Shown here: positions 1 through 8,443 of the stretch, piece after piece
Layout of the letters: each line of letters opens with the position of its first letter
Position numbering within the stretch: position 1 is the stretch's first letter
Source of the DNA: Burkholderiales bacterium
GTDB taxonomy: Bacteria; Pseudomonadota; Gammaproteobacteria; Burkholderiales; SHXO01
Assembly: GCA_026125625.1 (NCBI GenBank)
Contig: JAHCKU010000032.1
Location: forward strand, 1 to 15,732
DNA: 15,732 nt
Direction of reading: 5' to 3'
Position numbers and translations under genes: made by a program
Notes under the pieces: generated by a model
What the model was told of the DNA's origin: nothing
Seen by the model: only the letters and a program-made list of their open reading frames with translations
The model's database searches: none

Positions 1-127
1 CGCTGCCACGGCAAAGACCCGCTTCAGGCACTACATTAACCTGCAGCACACGGAAGCCCGGCTCGACCGGCTTCTCTCCGATTTCTCCTGGGGGCGCGCC
101 GACGAAGTCTTCCGCGACGCCGCCTGA
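1..127 (+). CDS. XrtA-system polysaccharide deacetylase, C-terminal end (partial)
   Basis: The frame starting at base 2 is open from the window edge to the TGA at 125-127 and encodes about 41 residues. They include RFRHYINL, then a TEARLDRLL stretch, and end in WGRADEVFRDAA. I recognise this as the end of the DUF3473 region that closes the PEP-CTERM/XrtA-associated polysaccharide deacetylases (TIGR03006 type). That family carries a NodB-like deacetylase domain at its N-terminus, which lies outside the window, so no catalytic residue can be checked here. The FemAB-like gene starts about 16 bp downstream, the usual neighbour in XrtA loci. The family call comes from a short tail plus context. 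Confidence 0.75.
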   Translation, partial: AATAKTRFRHYINLQHTEARLDRLLSDFSWGRADEVFRDAA

Positions 128-143
128 ACCCGACTGGATCCGG

Positions 144-1201
144 ATGCGCGCCATGGACCGATTGCCGATCGTCGTGAACCTGCTCAAGGCCGAGGACGCC
201 CTGCGCTGGGACGAATTCGTGCGCCGCTGCCCGCAGGCCACCTTCTTCCACCTGTCCGCCTGGCGCGAGCTCATGGAAGAGGTGTTCGATCACCGCACCT
301 TCTATCTGTATGCCGAGCGCGCCGGCGACATCGTCGGCGTGCTGCCGCTCGCCGAGGTGCGCAGCCGCCTGTTCGGTCATGCGCTGGTGTCGCTACCCTT
401 CTGCGTCTACGGCGGCATCGCGGCGGCCGAGGATGCAGGCCCGGAGACCCTGTACGCGCTCGAATCCAAGGCCGAGACGCTGGCGCGGCGCTCGGCGTGC
501 AGCACCTCGAATTCCGCAACCTGACGCCGCGCCACGAGGACTGGCCGCGCCAGGAACTCTACGTCACCTTCCGCAAGGAGATCCTGCCCGAGGTCGAGGC
601 CAACATGCTCGCCATCCCGCGCAAGCAGCGCGCCATGGTGCGCAAGGGCATCAAGGCCGGCTTGCGCAGCGAACTGGACGATTCCGTCGACCGCTTCTTC
701 GATCTCTACGCCGACAACGTGCATCGGCACGGCACGCCGCCTTTTCCCAAGCGCTACTTCAGCGAATTGAAGCGCGTATTCGGCGACGCGTGCGAGGTGC
801 TGATCGTGGTCGACGCCGGTGGCCGCCCCGTCTCCGGCGTGATGTCGTTCTACTTCCGGGATGAAGTGCTGCCCTACTACGCCGGCGATCTGTTCGATGC
901 ACGCGATCTCGCGGCAAACGATTTCAAGTACTGGGAGCTGATGCGCCTCGCCTGTGAACGAGGGCTTCGCGTGTTCGACTACGGTCGCAGCAAGCGCGGA
1001 ACGGGTTCGTTCGATTTCAAGAAGAACTGGGGCTTCGAGCCCGAGCCCCTGCACTACGAATTCAAGCTCCTGCGGCGCGCCGAAGTGCCGCAAAACAATC
1101 CCCTCAATCCGAAGTACCAGCTGTTCATCAAGACCTGGCGGCATTTGCCGCGCCCGCTGGCCAACTTCCTCGGGGCCCGTCTGGTTCGGCATCTGAGCTG
1201 A
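144..1201 (+). pseudogene. FemAB-like XrtA/PEP-CTERM system protein, one frameshift
   Basis: The gene is read in two frames. The first (144 to about 488) gives residues such as RWDEFVRRCPQATFFHLSAW and FCVYGGIAA. The second (about 491 to the TGA at 1199-1201) gives LGVQHLEFRN, then YGRSKRGTGSFDFKKNWGF near the end. Together they make about 352 residues, close to the full length of the FemAB-related, XrtA-associated family (TIGR03019 type, GNAT-like fold). A single missing base within 486-491 (CGG CG? CTC) explains the break, and no substitution or stop is needed elsewhere. FemAB proteins transfer amino acids from aminoacyl-tRNA to peptidoglycan, but the acceptor in XrtA systems is unknown; a role in modifying the polysaccharide or a surface protein is inference. 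The start could also be the ATG at 153. The gene ends 5 bp before the next one, so co-transcription is likely. The break may be a sequencing error rather than a true pseudogene. Confidence 0.85.
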
Positions 1202-1206
1202 GCGCG

Positions 1207-2469
1207 ATGGAAGAGCTGTTGTTCCTCGCCCATCGCATCCCCTTTCCACCCGACAAAGGGGACAAGATCCGCTCGTTCCACGTGCTGCGCTTCCTGGCGC
1301 AGCACTATCGCGTGCATCTCGGTGCGTTCATCGACGACCCGCTGGACTGGACGCGAGCCGACGAGCTCGGGCAGTTCTGTGGGGAGACGCATTTCGAGCG
1401 CCTCGGCAAGCGCCGCGCGACTGCTCGTGCGCTCACCGGCTTCGCCAGCGGCCGGGCCCTGACTCTGCCCTACTATTCCGACTCCGGCATGGCAGCCTGG
1501 GTGAAGAGCATTCTCGCGCGGCGTCCGATCAGCGCGGTGTTCGTCTACTCGGCGGCGATGGGTCAATACATCGAGTCTGCAAACGACGTTCGTCGCATCA
1601 TCGATTTCGTGGATGTCGATTCGGACAAGTGGCGTCAGTACAAGGAATCGCTCAGCGGCGTGAAGAAGTGGGTATACAGCCGGGAAGCCGAGCGCCTGCT
1701 GCGTTACGAGCGCCGTCTGGCGCAGCTTGCCGAAGCGTCGTTCTTCGTATCGGCCGCAGAGGCCGCGCTGTTTCGTCGTCTTGCTCCCGAGGCCGCGGGC
1801 AAGATCGCGCACTACAACAACGGGGTCGATCTCGACTTCTTCTCTCCGCAGCATCGTTGCGACAGCCCTTACGCGCCTGGCGAAAGAGGACTCGTGTTCA
1901 CCGGGGCGATGGACTATTGGCCCAACGTGGATGCAGTGGTGTGGTTCGCCCGCGAAATCCTGCCGGGCATACGCTCGGCCGTGGCGGACGCCACCTTCTA
2001 TATCGTCGGCTCCAATCCCTCCGCCGAGGTCATGCAGCTGGATTCGTTGCCCGGTGTCCGCGTCACCGGCCGCGTGGACGACGTACGGCCTTACGTGCGT
2101 CATGCCGCAGCGGCAGTCGCGCCGTTGCGGCTCGCCCGCGGCGTTCAGAACAAAGTGCTCGAAGCGATGGCCTGCGGCAAGGCAACGGTGGTGACTTCAC
2201 AGGCGCTGGAAGGCATCGAAGCGCAAGCGGGACGCGACGTGGTACTGGCCGACTCGCCGGGAGCATTCGCCGCTGCCCTCATACGCCTGCTCGCACAACC
2301 CGATCCGGAACTCGAGGCCAATGCACGTAAGCTGGTCGAGTCCCGCTACGGTTGGGAGCGCAACCTCGCCCATGTGATGGAGGTGTTGCGTCCAGCCAGC
2401 GGTGTTGGAACCAGCTCCCGATCCGCAGCGGGCGTCACGACCGGATCGCCATCGACCGCGGCGATCTAG
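1207..2469 (+). CDS. XrtA-system sugar transferase, Stp1 family glycosyltransferase
   Basis: A 420-residue protein that opens with LAHRIPFPPDKGDKIRSFH, the signature start of the PEP-CTERM/XrtA-associated sugar transferases (TIGR03087, Stp1). It has the two-domain layout of GT-B enzymes. The N-terminal half would bind the acceptor. The C-terminal half has FTGAMDYWPN at about residue 236 and VQNKVLEAMACGKATVVT with Glu319, the usual nucleotide-sugar contact region of GT4-like enzymes. It should act at the inner face of the membrane, adding a sugar to the lipid-linked repeat unit; donor and linkage cannot be read from sequence. The ATG at 1207 matches the expected family start and lies 5 bp after the FemAB-like stop. 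The TAG stop overlaps the ribosome binding site of the exosortase gene, so the two are translated from one message. The last 25 or so residues are low-complexity Ser/Thr/Ala-rich and probably dispensable. Confidence 0.92.
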   Translation: MEELLFLAHRIPFPPDKGDKIRSFHVLRFLAQHYRVHLGAFIDDPLDWTRADELGQFCGETHFERLGKRRATARALTGFASGRALTLPYYSDSGMAAWVKSILARRPISAVFVYSAAMGQYIESANDVRRIIDFVDVDSDKWRQYKESLSGVKKWVYSREAERLLRYERRLAQLAEASFFVSAAEAALFRRLAPEAAGKIAHYNNGVDLDFFSPQHRCDSPYAPGERGLVFTGAMDYWPNVDAVVWFAREILPGIRSAVADATFYIVGSNPSAEVMQLDSLPGVRVTGRVDDVRPYVRHAAAAVAPLRLARGVQNKVLEAMACGKATVVTSQALEGIEAQAGRDVVLADSPGAFAAALIRLLAQPDPELEANARKLVESRYGWERNLAHVMEVLRPASGVGTSSRSAAGVTTGSPSTAAI

Positions 2470-2471
2470 GA
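2468..2471 (+). promoter_or_regulatory. Ribosome binding site of the exosortase gene
   Basis: AGGA lies 5 bp before the ATG at 2477 and overlaps the TAG stop of the upstream sugar transferase. This decides the start: the open frame runs further upstream to 2402, but that part lies inside the upstream gene and has no comparable site. The MKLVDLP start also gives a short cytoplasmic lead before the first membrane segment, as expected for exosortases. Confidence 0.6.
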
Positions 2472-2476
2472 CCATC

Positions 2477-4054
2477 ATGAAGCTCGTCGATCTTCCCCGC
2501 AGCAGCGCCAAGACGGCCGGACAACCTCCAGCGCTCGGTGCCATCGGCTGGCCGACCGCACTGACGGCACTGAGCCTCGGCTGGCTCGCCCTGGTGCTGC
2601 TTTATCTCTCCGACGTGCGCACCATTGCCCATACCTGGTACACGGTCGGTACTTATGCACACGGACTGGTCGTCTACCCGGTAAGCGCCTGGCTGATCTG
2701 GCGGCAGCGCCAGGCCCTGATGCTGCAGGCTCCGCAGCCGTATCTGCCAGCGGTGCTCGTTCTGGGACTGCTGAGCCTGATCTGGCTGCTCGGTCATCTG
2801 ACCAATATGCAGACGCTGCGCGAGTTCGCGTTCGTTGCATCCGTGCCGGTACTGGCATGGGCAGTTCTGGGCAGCGCGGTCGCACGCATCATCTTCTTCG
2901 CGCTGGCGATGACCATGTTCGCCTGGCCGGTCGGAGAATTCTTCGTACCGACAATGATCGACTATACGGCGGATTTCACCGTGGCCGCGCTGCGCCTGAG
3001 CGGCGTTCCGGTCTACCGGGAAGGCAACTTCTTCGTGATCCCCACCGGGAGTTGGTCGGTCGTCGAGGGCTGTAGCGGCATTCGCTATCTGATCGCTTCC
3101 GTATATGGAGGCGCGATCTTCGCGTATCTGAATTTCAGGGACTGGCGGCGTCGCCTGCCGTTCATGATCGCGGCGATCATCATGCCGATCGTCGCCAACT
3201 GGCTCAGGGCCTACATCATCGTCATGCTGGGCCATCTTTCCGACAATCGCATCGCCGCCGGTGTGGACCACCTGGTCTACGGCTGGGTGTTCTTCGGCAT
3301 CGTGATCCTTGCCCTGTTCTACGTCGGCTCCCGCTTCAGCGATGTGCACGGAAGCAAATCGAAGGCAACCGGGATCGCGCCGGCGCCGGCTGCGACCGGT
3401 GCGACTTTCGCCGTCCTCACCCTCCTGGCAGTGGTGCTCGCCGGGATCGGTCCGGGGGTGGCACTCGCGCTGCAGCGCATGACCCCCGTCCATGACGGTG
3501 CGGTAATCGTGCACCTGCCGTCATCGGGCAGCGGCTGGACAGCAGGCGCACCACCATTCTCCGACTGGGAACCGCGGATCGAGACACCGACTTTTTCTGC
3601 GCAGACGGCGTACGTGAGGTCGGATCAAACGGTCGGCATGTTCGTGGCGTACTATCGAAATCAGCAGACCGGCGGAAAGATGCTCACCTACGCCAGCACT
3701 TCGCTCGCGGACTACAGCGTCAAGGGCTGGCGCACCACCGAGCGCCGCGTCCTTCCGGTCGTCTCGCCAGACCATTCGATGCAGGTCATCGAACGACGCA
3801 TGCACTCGCAGGGACAGAACCTGATCAGCTGGCAATGGTATTGGGCCGGCCGGCAGAACACTGCAGGCTTCTGGGAGGGCAAGCTCGCGGAGGTGAAGGG
3901 CAAGCTCGCCGGGCTCGGCGACGATGCCGCCACGATCGTGCTGTCGGCACCGTTCACGGACGATCCCGAGCAGGCGCGCGCAGCGCTGCGTGCGTTCCTC
4001 GCGGAGATGGGTCCGGCAATCGAATCGAGCCTGAACGATGCTGCCGCGCAGTGA
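2477..4054 (+). CDS. xrtA: Exosortase A with C-terminal EpsI domain
   Basis: A 525-residue integral membrane protein. Residues 1 to about 300 are the exosortase: several hydrophobic segments separated by short charged loops. The proposed catalytic triad is all present: Cys199 in VVEGCSGIRYL, Arg244 in NWLRAYIIVMLGH and His265 in GVDHLVYGWVFFG. A further hydrophobic segment at about 309-335 leads into a soluble EpsI-type domain to residue 525, with DWEPRI, the GMFVAYYRNQQTGGKM region and a WYWAGR motif. Exosortase A is thought to cleave the PEP-CTERM signal of exported proteins, much as sortases do in Gram-positive bacteria. EpsI is its usual co-encoded partner, and the fusion is common in beta- and gammaproteobacteria. 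No PEP-CTERM substrate is encoded in the window, so targets lie elsewhere. The 3' end overlaps the next gene by 17 bp, supporting translational coupling. Confidence 0.95.
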   Translation: MKLVDLPRSSAKTAGQPPALGAIGWPTALTALSLGWLALVLLYLSDVRTIAHTWYTVGTYAHGLVVYPVSAWLIWRQRQALMLQAPQPYLPAVLVLGLLSLIWLLGHLTNMQTLREFAFVASVPVLAWAVLGSAVARIIFFALAMTMFAWPVGEFFVPTMIDYTADFTVAALRLSGVPVYREGNFFVIPTGSWSVVEGCSGIRYLIASVYGGAIFAYLNFRDWRRRLPFMIAAIIMPIVANWLRAYIIVMLGHLSDNRIAAGVDHLVYGWVFFGIVILALFYVGSRFSDVHGSKSKATGIAPAPAATGATFAVLTLLAVVLAGIGPGVALALQRMTPVHDGAVIVHLPSSGSGWTAGAPPFSDWEPRIETPTFSAQTAYVRSDQTVGMFVAYYRNQQTGGKMLTYASTSLADYSVKGWRTTERRVLPVVSPDHSMQVIERRMHSQGQNLISWQWYWAGRQNTAGFWEGKLAEVKGKLAGLGDDAATIVLSAPFTDDPEQARAALRAFLAEMGPAIESSLNDAAAQ

Positions 4055-5252
4055 ACCGATGCTGGCGCGGCTGGCCGCCGCCGGGAACGCGCCGTTGATC
4101 GCCCACGTCATCTATCGCCTGGACGTAGGCGGGCTGGAGAACGGACTGGTGAATCTGGTCAATCATCTGCCCTCGGACCGTTTTCGCCATGCCATCATCT
4201 GCCTGTCGGACTACACCGATTTCAGCAAGCGCATCAGCAATCCCGACGTCGGTCTGTTCGCGCTCGACAAGCCACCCGGCAACAGCCCGCGCATGCATTT
4301 CCGCCTGTGGCGCCTGCTGCGCAAGCTCAGACCCTGCCTGCTGCACAGCCGAAACCTGGCCGCCCTCGAGTGCCAGATCACGGCTGCCATTGCCGGCGTA
4401 CGCGCACGTGTGCACAGCGAGCACGGACGCGACATGGGTGACCTCGACGGACGCAACCGCGTCGACCTGGGGATCCGGCGCATGCTGCGGCCCCTGGTGC
4501 ACCGCTACATCGCGCTATCCCGGGATCTCGAGAACTACCTGCGGACGGTGGTCGAAGTCGACGGCAGCAAGCTGGACCAGATCTACAATGGTGTGGACAC
4601 CAACCGCTTCCGGCCGGCGCAGCCGCGTGCATCGCTGCCTCACCCCATGTTCCAGCAGCCGGAGTTGATCGTCGTGGGAACGGTGGGTCGCATGGAGCCG
4701 GTCAAGGATCCGCTGAACCTCGCGCGCGCGTTCGTACGCAGCGCGGAATTGATGCCCGAGGCGCGTGACCGGCTGCGTCTGGTCATGATCGGCGACGGCC
4801 AGCTGCGCACCCACGTCGAAGCGCTGCTCGCAGCCGCCGGGCTGGCGGGTCAGGCCTGGCTGCCCGGCGCACGCGGCGGCGTGGACGAGATCCTGAGGGG
4901 GCTGGACATCTTCGTCCTGCCTTCTCTATCGGAGGGCATCTCCAACACCATCCTCGAAGCCATGGCAAGCGGATTGCCGGTCGTTGCCACGCATACCGGC
5001 GGCAATCCCGAACTGGTGCACAATGAGGACACCGGTCTGCTCCCGCCTGCGAACGACTCCGAGGCGCTGGCGCAGGCGATCGTGCGCTATGCGAAAGATC
5101 CGGACCTGCGCCGGCAGCACGGTCTGCGTGCCCGCCAGGTCGCGCTGGAGCGCTACAGTCTCGGTGCGATGGTCAACCGTTATGCCACCGTCTACCACGA
5201 GCTGCTGCTGCAACGCTGCCCGGAAGCGCTCGTTTCTGCACGCCAGACCTGA
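4038..5252 (+). CDS. XrtA-system sugar transferase, Stp2 family GT4 glycosyltransferase
   Basis: A 404-residue GT-B glycosyltransferase of the PEP-CTERM/XrtA-associated family TIGR03088. The N-terminal domain has HVIYRLDVGGLENGLVNLVN, the expected opening. The linker carries YNGVDTNRFRP and the C-terminal domain GTVGRMEPVKD. The GT4 EX7E motif is complete, with Glu299 and Glu307 in SEGISNTILEAMASGLP. It should transfer a sugar from a nucleotide donor onto the growing lipid-linked unit in the cytoplasm; donor and linkage are unknown. The ATG at 4038 lies 17 bp inside the exosortase gene. A second in-frame ATG at 4059 would give a slightly shorter protein and remove the overlap, and neither has a clear ribosome binding site. 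The stop is followed by about 30 bp before the amidotransferase. Confidence 0.92.
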   Translation: MLPRSEPMLARLAAAGNAPLIAHVIYRLDVGGLENGLVNLVNHLPSDRFRHAIICLSDYTDFSKRISNPDVGLFALDKPPGNSPRMHFRLWRLLRKLRPCLLHSRNLAALECQITAAIAGVRARVHSEHGRDMGDLDGRNRVDLGIRRMLRPLVHRYIALSRDLENYLRTVVEVDGSKLDQIYNGVDTNRFRPAQPRASLPHPMFQQPELIVVGTVGRMEPVKDPLNLARAFVRSAELMPEARDRLRLVMIGDGQLRTHVEALLAAAGLAGQAWLPGARGGVDEILRGLDIFVLPSLSEGISNTILEAMASGLPVVATHTGGNPELVHNEDTGLLPPANDSEALAQAIVRYAKDPDLRRQHGLRARQVALERYSLGAMVNRYATVYHELLLQRCPEALVSARQT

Positions 5253-5282
5253 TCAAATGCCACTCGCTGCCCCCTTACGCTC

Positions 5283-7195
5283 ATGTGCGGAATAGCCGGA
5301 ATCTTCGACAGCATCGCCAAACGGCCCATCGATCGGGCATTGCTCGATACGATGAATGCAGCGCAATTCCATCGTGGTCCGGACGAGGGGGGAATCCATA
5401 TCGAGCCGGGCATCGGCCTGGCACATCGGCGCCTGTCGATCATCGACCTGTCCACCGGTCAGCAGCCGCTGTTCAACGAAGACGGCAGTGTGGCGGTCGT
5501 GTTCAACGGCGAGATCTACAACTACCAGGCGCTCATCCCGGAGTTGACCGCGCTGGGTCACACGTTCCGAACACGCAGCGATACGGAAGTCATCGTGCAC
5601 GCCTGGGAAGCATGGGGTGAGCGCTGCGTCGAACGGTTCCGGGGCATGTTCGCCTTTGCGCTGTGGGACCGCAGGCAGGAAACGCTGTTCCTGGCGCGCG
5701 ACCGGCTCGGCGTCAAGCCGCTCTACTATGCCTTGCTCGAGGACGGCCGCTTCGTCTTCGGGTCGGAACTGAAGTCGCTCATGGCGCATGGCGGCTTCCG
5801 CACGACGCTCGATCCTCAGGCAATCGAAGACTACTTCGCCTTCGGCTACATCCCCGAACCACGGACGATCTATCTCGGCGTGGCAAAGCTTCCTGCCGCC
5901 CACACCCTCGTGGTGCGACGTGGAAAGACGCTGCCTGCCCCGACCCGATACTGGGACGTGCACTTCGGGCTGGATAGGCGTCTGAGCCTGGAGCAGGCAT
6001 GCGACGAACTGCACGAGAGGTTGCGCGAGTCCGTACGCCTGCGCATGATCTCCGAAGTGCCGCTCGGCGCGTTCCTGTCCGGCGGCGTCGATTCCAGCGC
6101 GGTCGTCGCGACGATGGCCGGGCTCGACGACGCGCCGGTGCGCACCTGCGCTCCATCTCTGTTTGCCGACCCGGGCTTCGACGGTCGGCTATGCGCGTGA
6201 AGTGGCCCAGCGCTATCACACCGATCATCATGTCGAGCAGGTCGAGAGCGACGACTTCGACCTGATCGACCGGCTCTCGTCCGTGTACGACGAGCCGTAT
6301 GCGGACAGTTCCGCACTGCCCACTTATCGCCTGTGCGACTCGCACCAAGCACGTCACCGTCGCGCTGTCGGGCGACGGCGGCGACAGGCCTCGGCGGCTA
6401 CCGCCGCTATCAGATCCACCTGCGCGAAGAGCAAATGCGCTCGATGCTCCCGCTCGGCCTGCGGCGCCCCGTCTTCGGGGCATTGGGAAGTCTGTACCCG
6501 CAGGCCCTGTGGGCACCGAAAGCGCTACGCGCCAAGGCCACGTTCCAGACGCTGGCACGCGATTCGGTAGGCCTACTTCAACCTCATCGTGGTCGACGAC
6601 CCGACGCGGCGCCGTCTGTTCAGTCCGGCGTTTCGCCGTCAACTCATAATACTCGGCCCTGAGCGTGCTGCGCCGTCATGCCAGCGTGCCCCGCAGGACG
6701 ATCCGCTGGCACTGGTGCAGTATCTCGATCTGAAGACTTATCTGGTGGACGACATCGCCACCACGGTGGATGTTGCCGGCAACTGCTACTGCCACGAGTT
6801 TGGAGCCGCCGACCTGGATCATCCACCAGTTGATGCGATCACGCCACGGCCGCTCCAGCAGCCGCAGCGGCGACCTGTTGAGAAACGAGACCGAAGTACG
6901 CCATAGACGTTACTATATCTTCGTCGCCAGGATGGGTTCGCACTCGCCAGCCTGTACATCGTTTGCGTTACGCTCAGATGGACGCGCATCGGATCCGCCG
7001 TTCTGCTGGTCCGCCGTGGCCTGCGATTCAGACCATGACTATCTGCAGCAGATCGTCACGCAGCATCGGTCCGGTGCGCGCGACTTCAGCAGTGATCTGG
7101 TCGTTGCTCATGTTCGATTCCTTCCTGAAACGGAATTGGACTATACCGAAGCCGCAGGCACATCGCGACCGGTGGGCGTCTGCTCGGCTGCCTGA
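5283..7195 (+). pseudogene. XrtA-associated asparagine synthase-like amidotransferase, frameshifted
   Basis: Full-length region for a class II glutamine amidotransferase/asparagine synthase of the XrtA-associated family (TIGR03108 type, about 630 residues). Cys2 of MCGIAGIF is the glutaminase nucleophile. FNGEIYNYQ, then RDRLGVKPLYYA, complete the glutaminase domain. The synthetase P-loop LSGGVDSS is at residues 265-272. Up to about 6140 one frame is clean. After that the family sequence continues only by switching frames: YAREVAQRYHTDHHVE, LSGDGGD (near 6367), GYRRYQIHLREEQ, RRRLFSPAFRRQL, DDPLALVQYLDLKTYL, and near the end LLMFDSFLKRNW. The stretch 6775-7010, where the KVDRASMA and KMGFAVP-like segments belong, is the worst preserved. 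Total length is right for an undeleted gene. It probably amidates a sugar carboxylate (for example a uronic acid) of the polysaccharide; that role is inference. The end at 7195 is the stop just before the next gene and is approximate. Confidence 0.85.
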
Positions 7196-7199
7196 GACG

Positions 7200-8443
7200 A
7201 TGCGAATCCTGCACATCCTCGATCATTCGATTCGGCGCACAACAGCTCTTACCTTACCTTCACTGCGCTGGCAGCTTGCATCCTGCGCGAGCAGCGGCGG
7301 CTGGGCTGGGAGACGTTCCATGTCACCAGCCCCAAGCACCCCAACCCCAACGGCGCGGAGGAGCAAGTCGACGGCTGGACGTTCTATCGCACCGCACCGG
7401 CAACCGGCTGGATGTACGCTATCCCGTGCTGTCCGAATGCGCTGATGCAGCAGCTGGAACGGCGGGTGGAAGAAGTGGCACGCCAGCATCGCCCCATTAA
7501 TTGCACGCCCACTCTCCGCTGCTGAATGCACGCCCGGCCATCAGCGTCGGGCGGCGCCTCATACCGGTGGTGTACAGTTGCCGGGCGTTCTGGGAGACGC
7601 AGCGGTCGACCATGGCACCGCCCGCGAGGTGACTTGCGCTATCGTGCCACGCGAGCATTGGAGACCGCTGCGCTGCGTAACGCCGATGCCGTGACCACGA
7701 TCTGCCGGACTGCGCAACGGGATGCGATGGACTGCGCCGACATTCCGGCAGCCAAGATCACCGTCATACCCTAACGCAGTGGACATCGACAAGTTTGCCC
7801 AGTCCGGCGCACCGGATGCGGATCTGCAGCAGCAGCTCGGCCTGGATGGTTGGTGGTCGGCTTCATCGGCTCGTTCTACGCCTACGAGGTCTGAGCCTGT
7901 TGCTCCAGGCGGTGCCGCGCATGCACGCGCGTGTCCCGAATCTGAAGATTCTGCTCGTCGGTGGTGGCCCCAGGATAGCGAGCTGAGGTCGCTCGCTCAG
8001 CAGCAGCGTGAGAAACAGCGTGATCTTCACCGGGCGTGCCGCATGACCAGGTAGGCAAGTACTACGATCTGATCGACGTTTTGGCCTATCCGCGTCTGTC
8101 GATGCGGCTGACGAACCTGGTAACCCCGCTCAAGCCGCTGGAATGCATGGCACAGGGCCGGCTGCTGGTCGCCTCCGACGTCGGCGGTCATCGCGAGCTG
8201 ATCCAGGACGACAAGACCGGATTGCTGTTCCCGGCCGGCTCGGCCGACGCGCTGGCGGATCGCATCGTCGGACTGGTGCAGCAGCCGCAGCGCTGGGCGG
8301 AGCTGCGTGCGCAGGCGAGAAGATTCGTCGAGACCGAACGAACCTGGGCCAAGAGCGTGGCCCGCTACCAGAATGTTTATGCGCGCTGCCTGCAGCGTGA
8401 TACTACGCATGAGCGCGGTGCTCGAGCACACTCCAACCCATAG
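7200..8443 (+). pseudogene. Exosortase A-type glycosyltransferase (TIGR04063-like), frameshifted
   Basis: The family start MRILHILDHSI lies at 7200, 4 bp after the amidotransferase stop. The rest must be pieced together from all three frames: ILREQRRLGWETFHVTSP (from 7280), then ALMQQLERRVEEVARQHRP, PLLNARPAISVGRRL, the RATRALETAALRNADAVTTI segment, AAKITVIP, LLLQAVPRMHARVPNLKILL, and from 8036 a clean frame with GKYYDLIDVLAYPR and LVTPLKPLECMAQGRLLVAS. Together this is about 414 residues, full length for the PEP-CTERM/exosortase A-associated GT4 family. Its role is probably another sugar transfer to the lipid-linked unit. Nothing appears to be missing beyond one- or two-base indels. The 3' end overlaps the next gene by about 35 bp. 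As it stands no single frame encodes a working protein; sequencing error is the leading explanation. Confidence 0.82.

Noticed and set aside
407..1249. Long minus-strand open frame opposite the FemAB-like gene
   Set aside because: High-GC antisense shadow: no recognisable domain, and the plus strand carries a known family throughout.
1054..2103. 349-residue minus-strand open frame opposite Stp1
   Set aside because: Composition is typical of an antisense GC-rich frame and it spans a gene boundary on the other strand.
2435..3514. 359-residue minus-strand open frame opposite the exosortase
   Set aside because: Very rich in Asp, Arg, His and Gln, as expected when hydrophobic membrane codons are read backward.
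6589..7445. Several overlapping medium-length frames that could be read as small new genes
   Set aside because: Each holds fragments of the amidotransferase or the next glycosyltransferase in different frames; none is independent.
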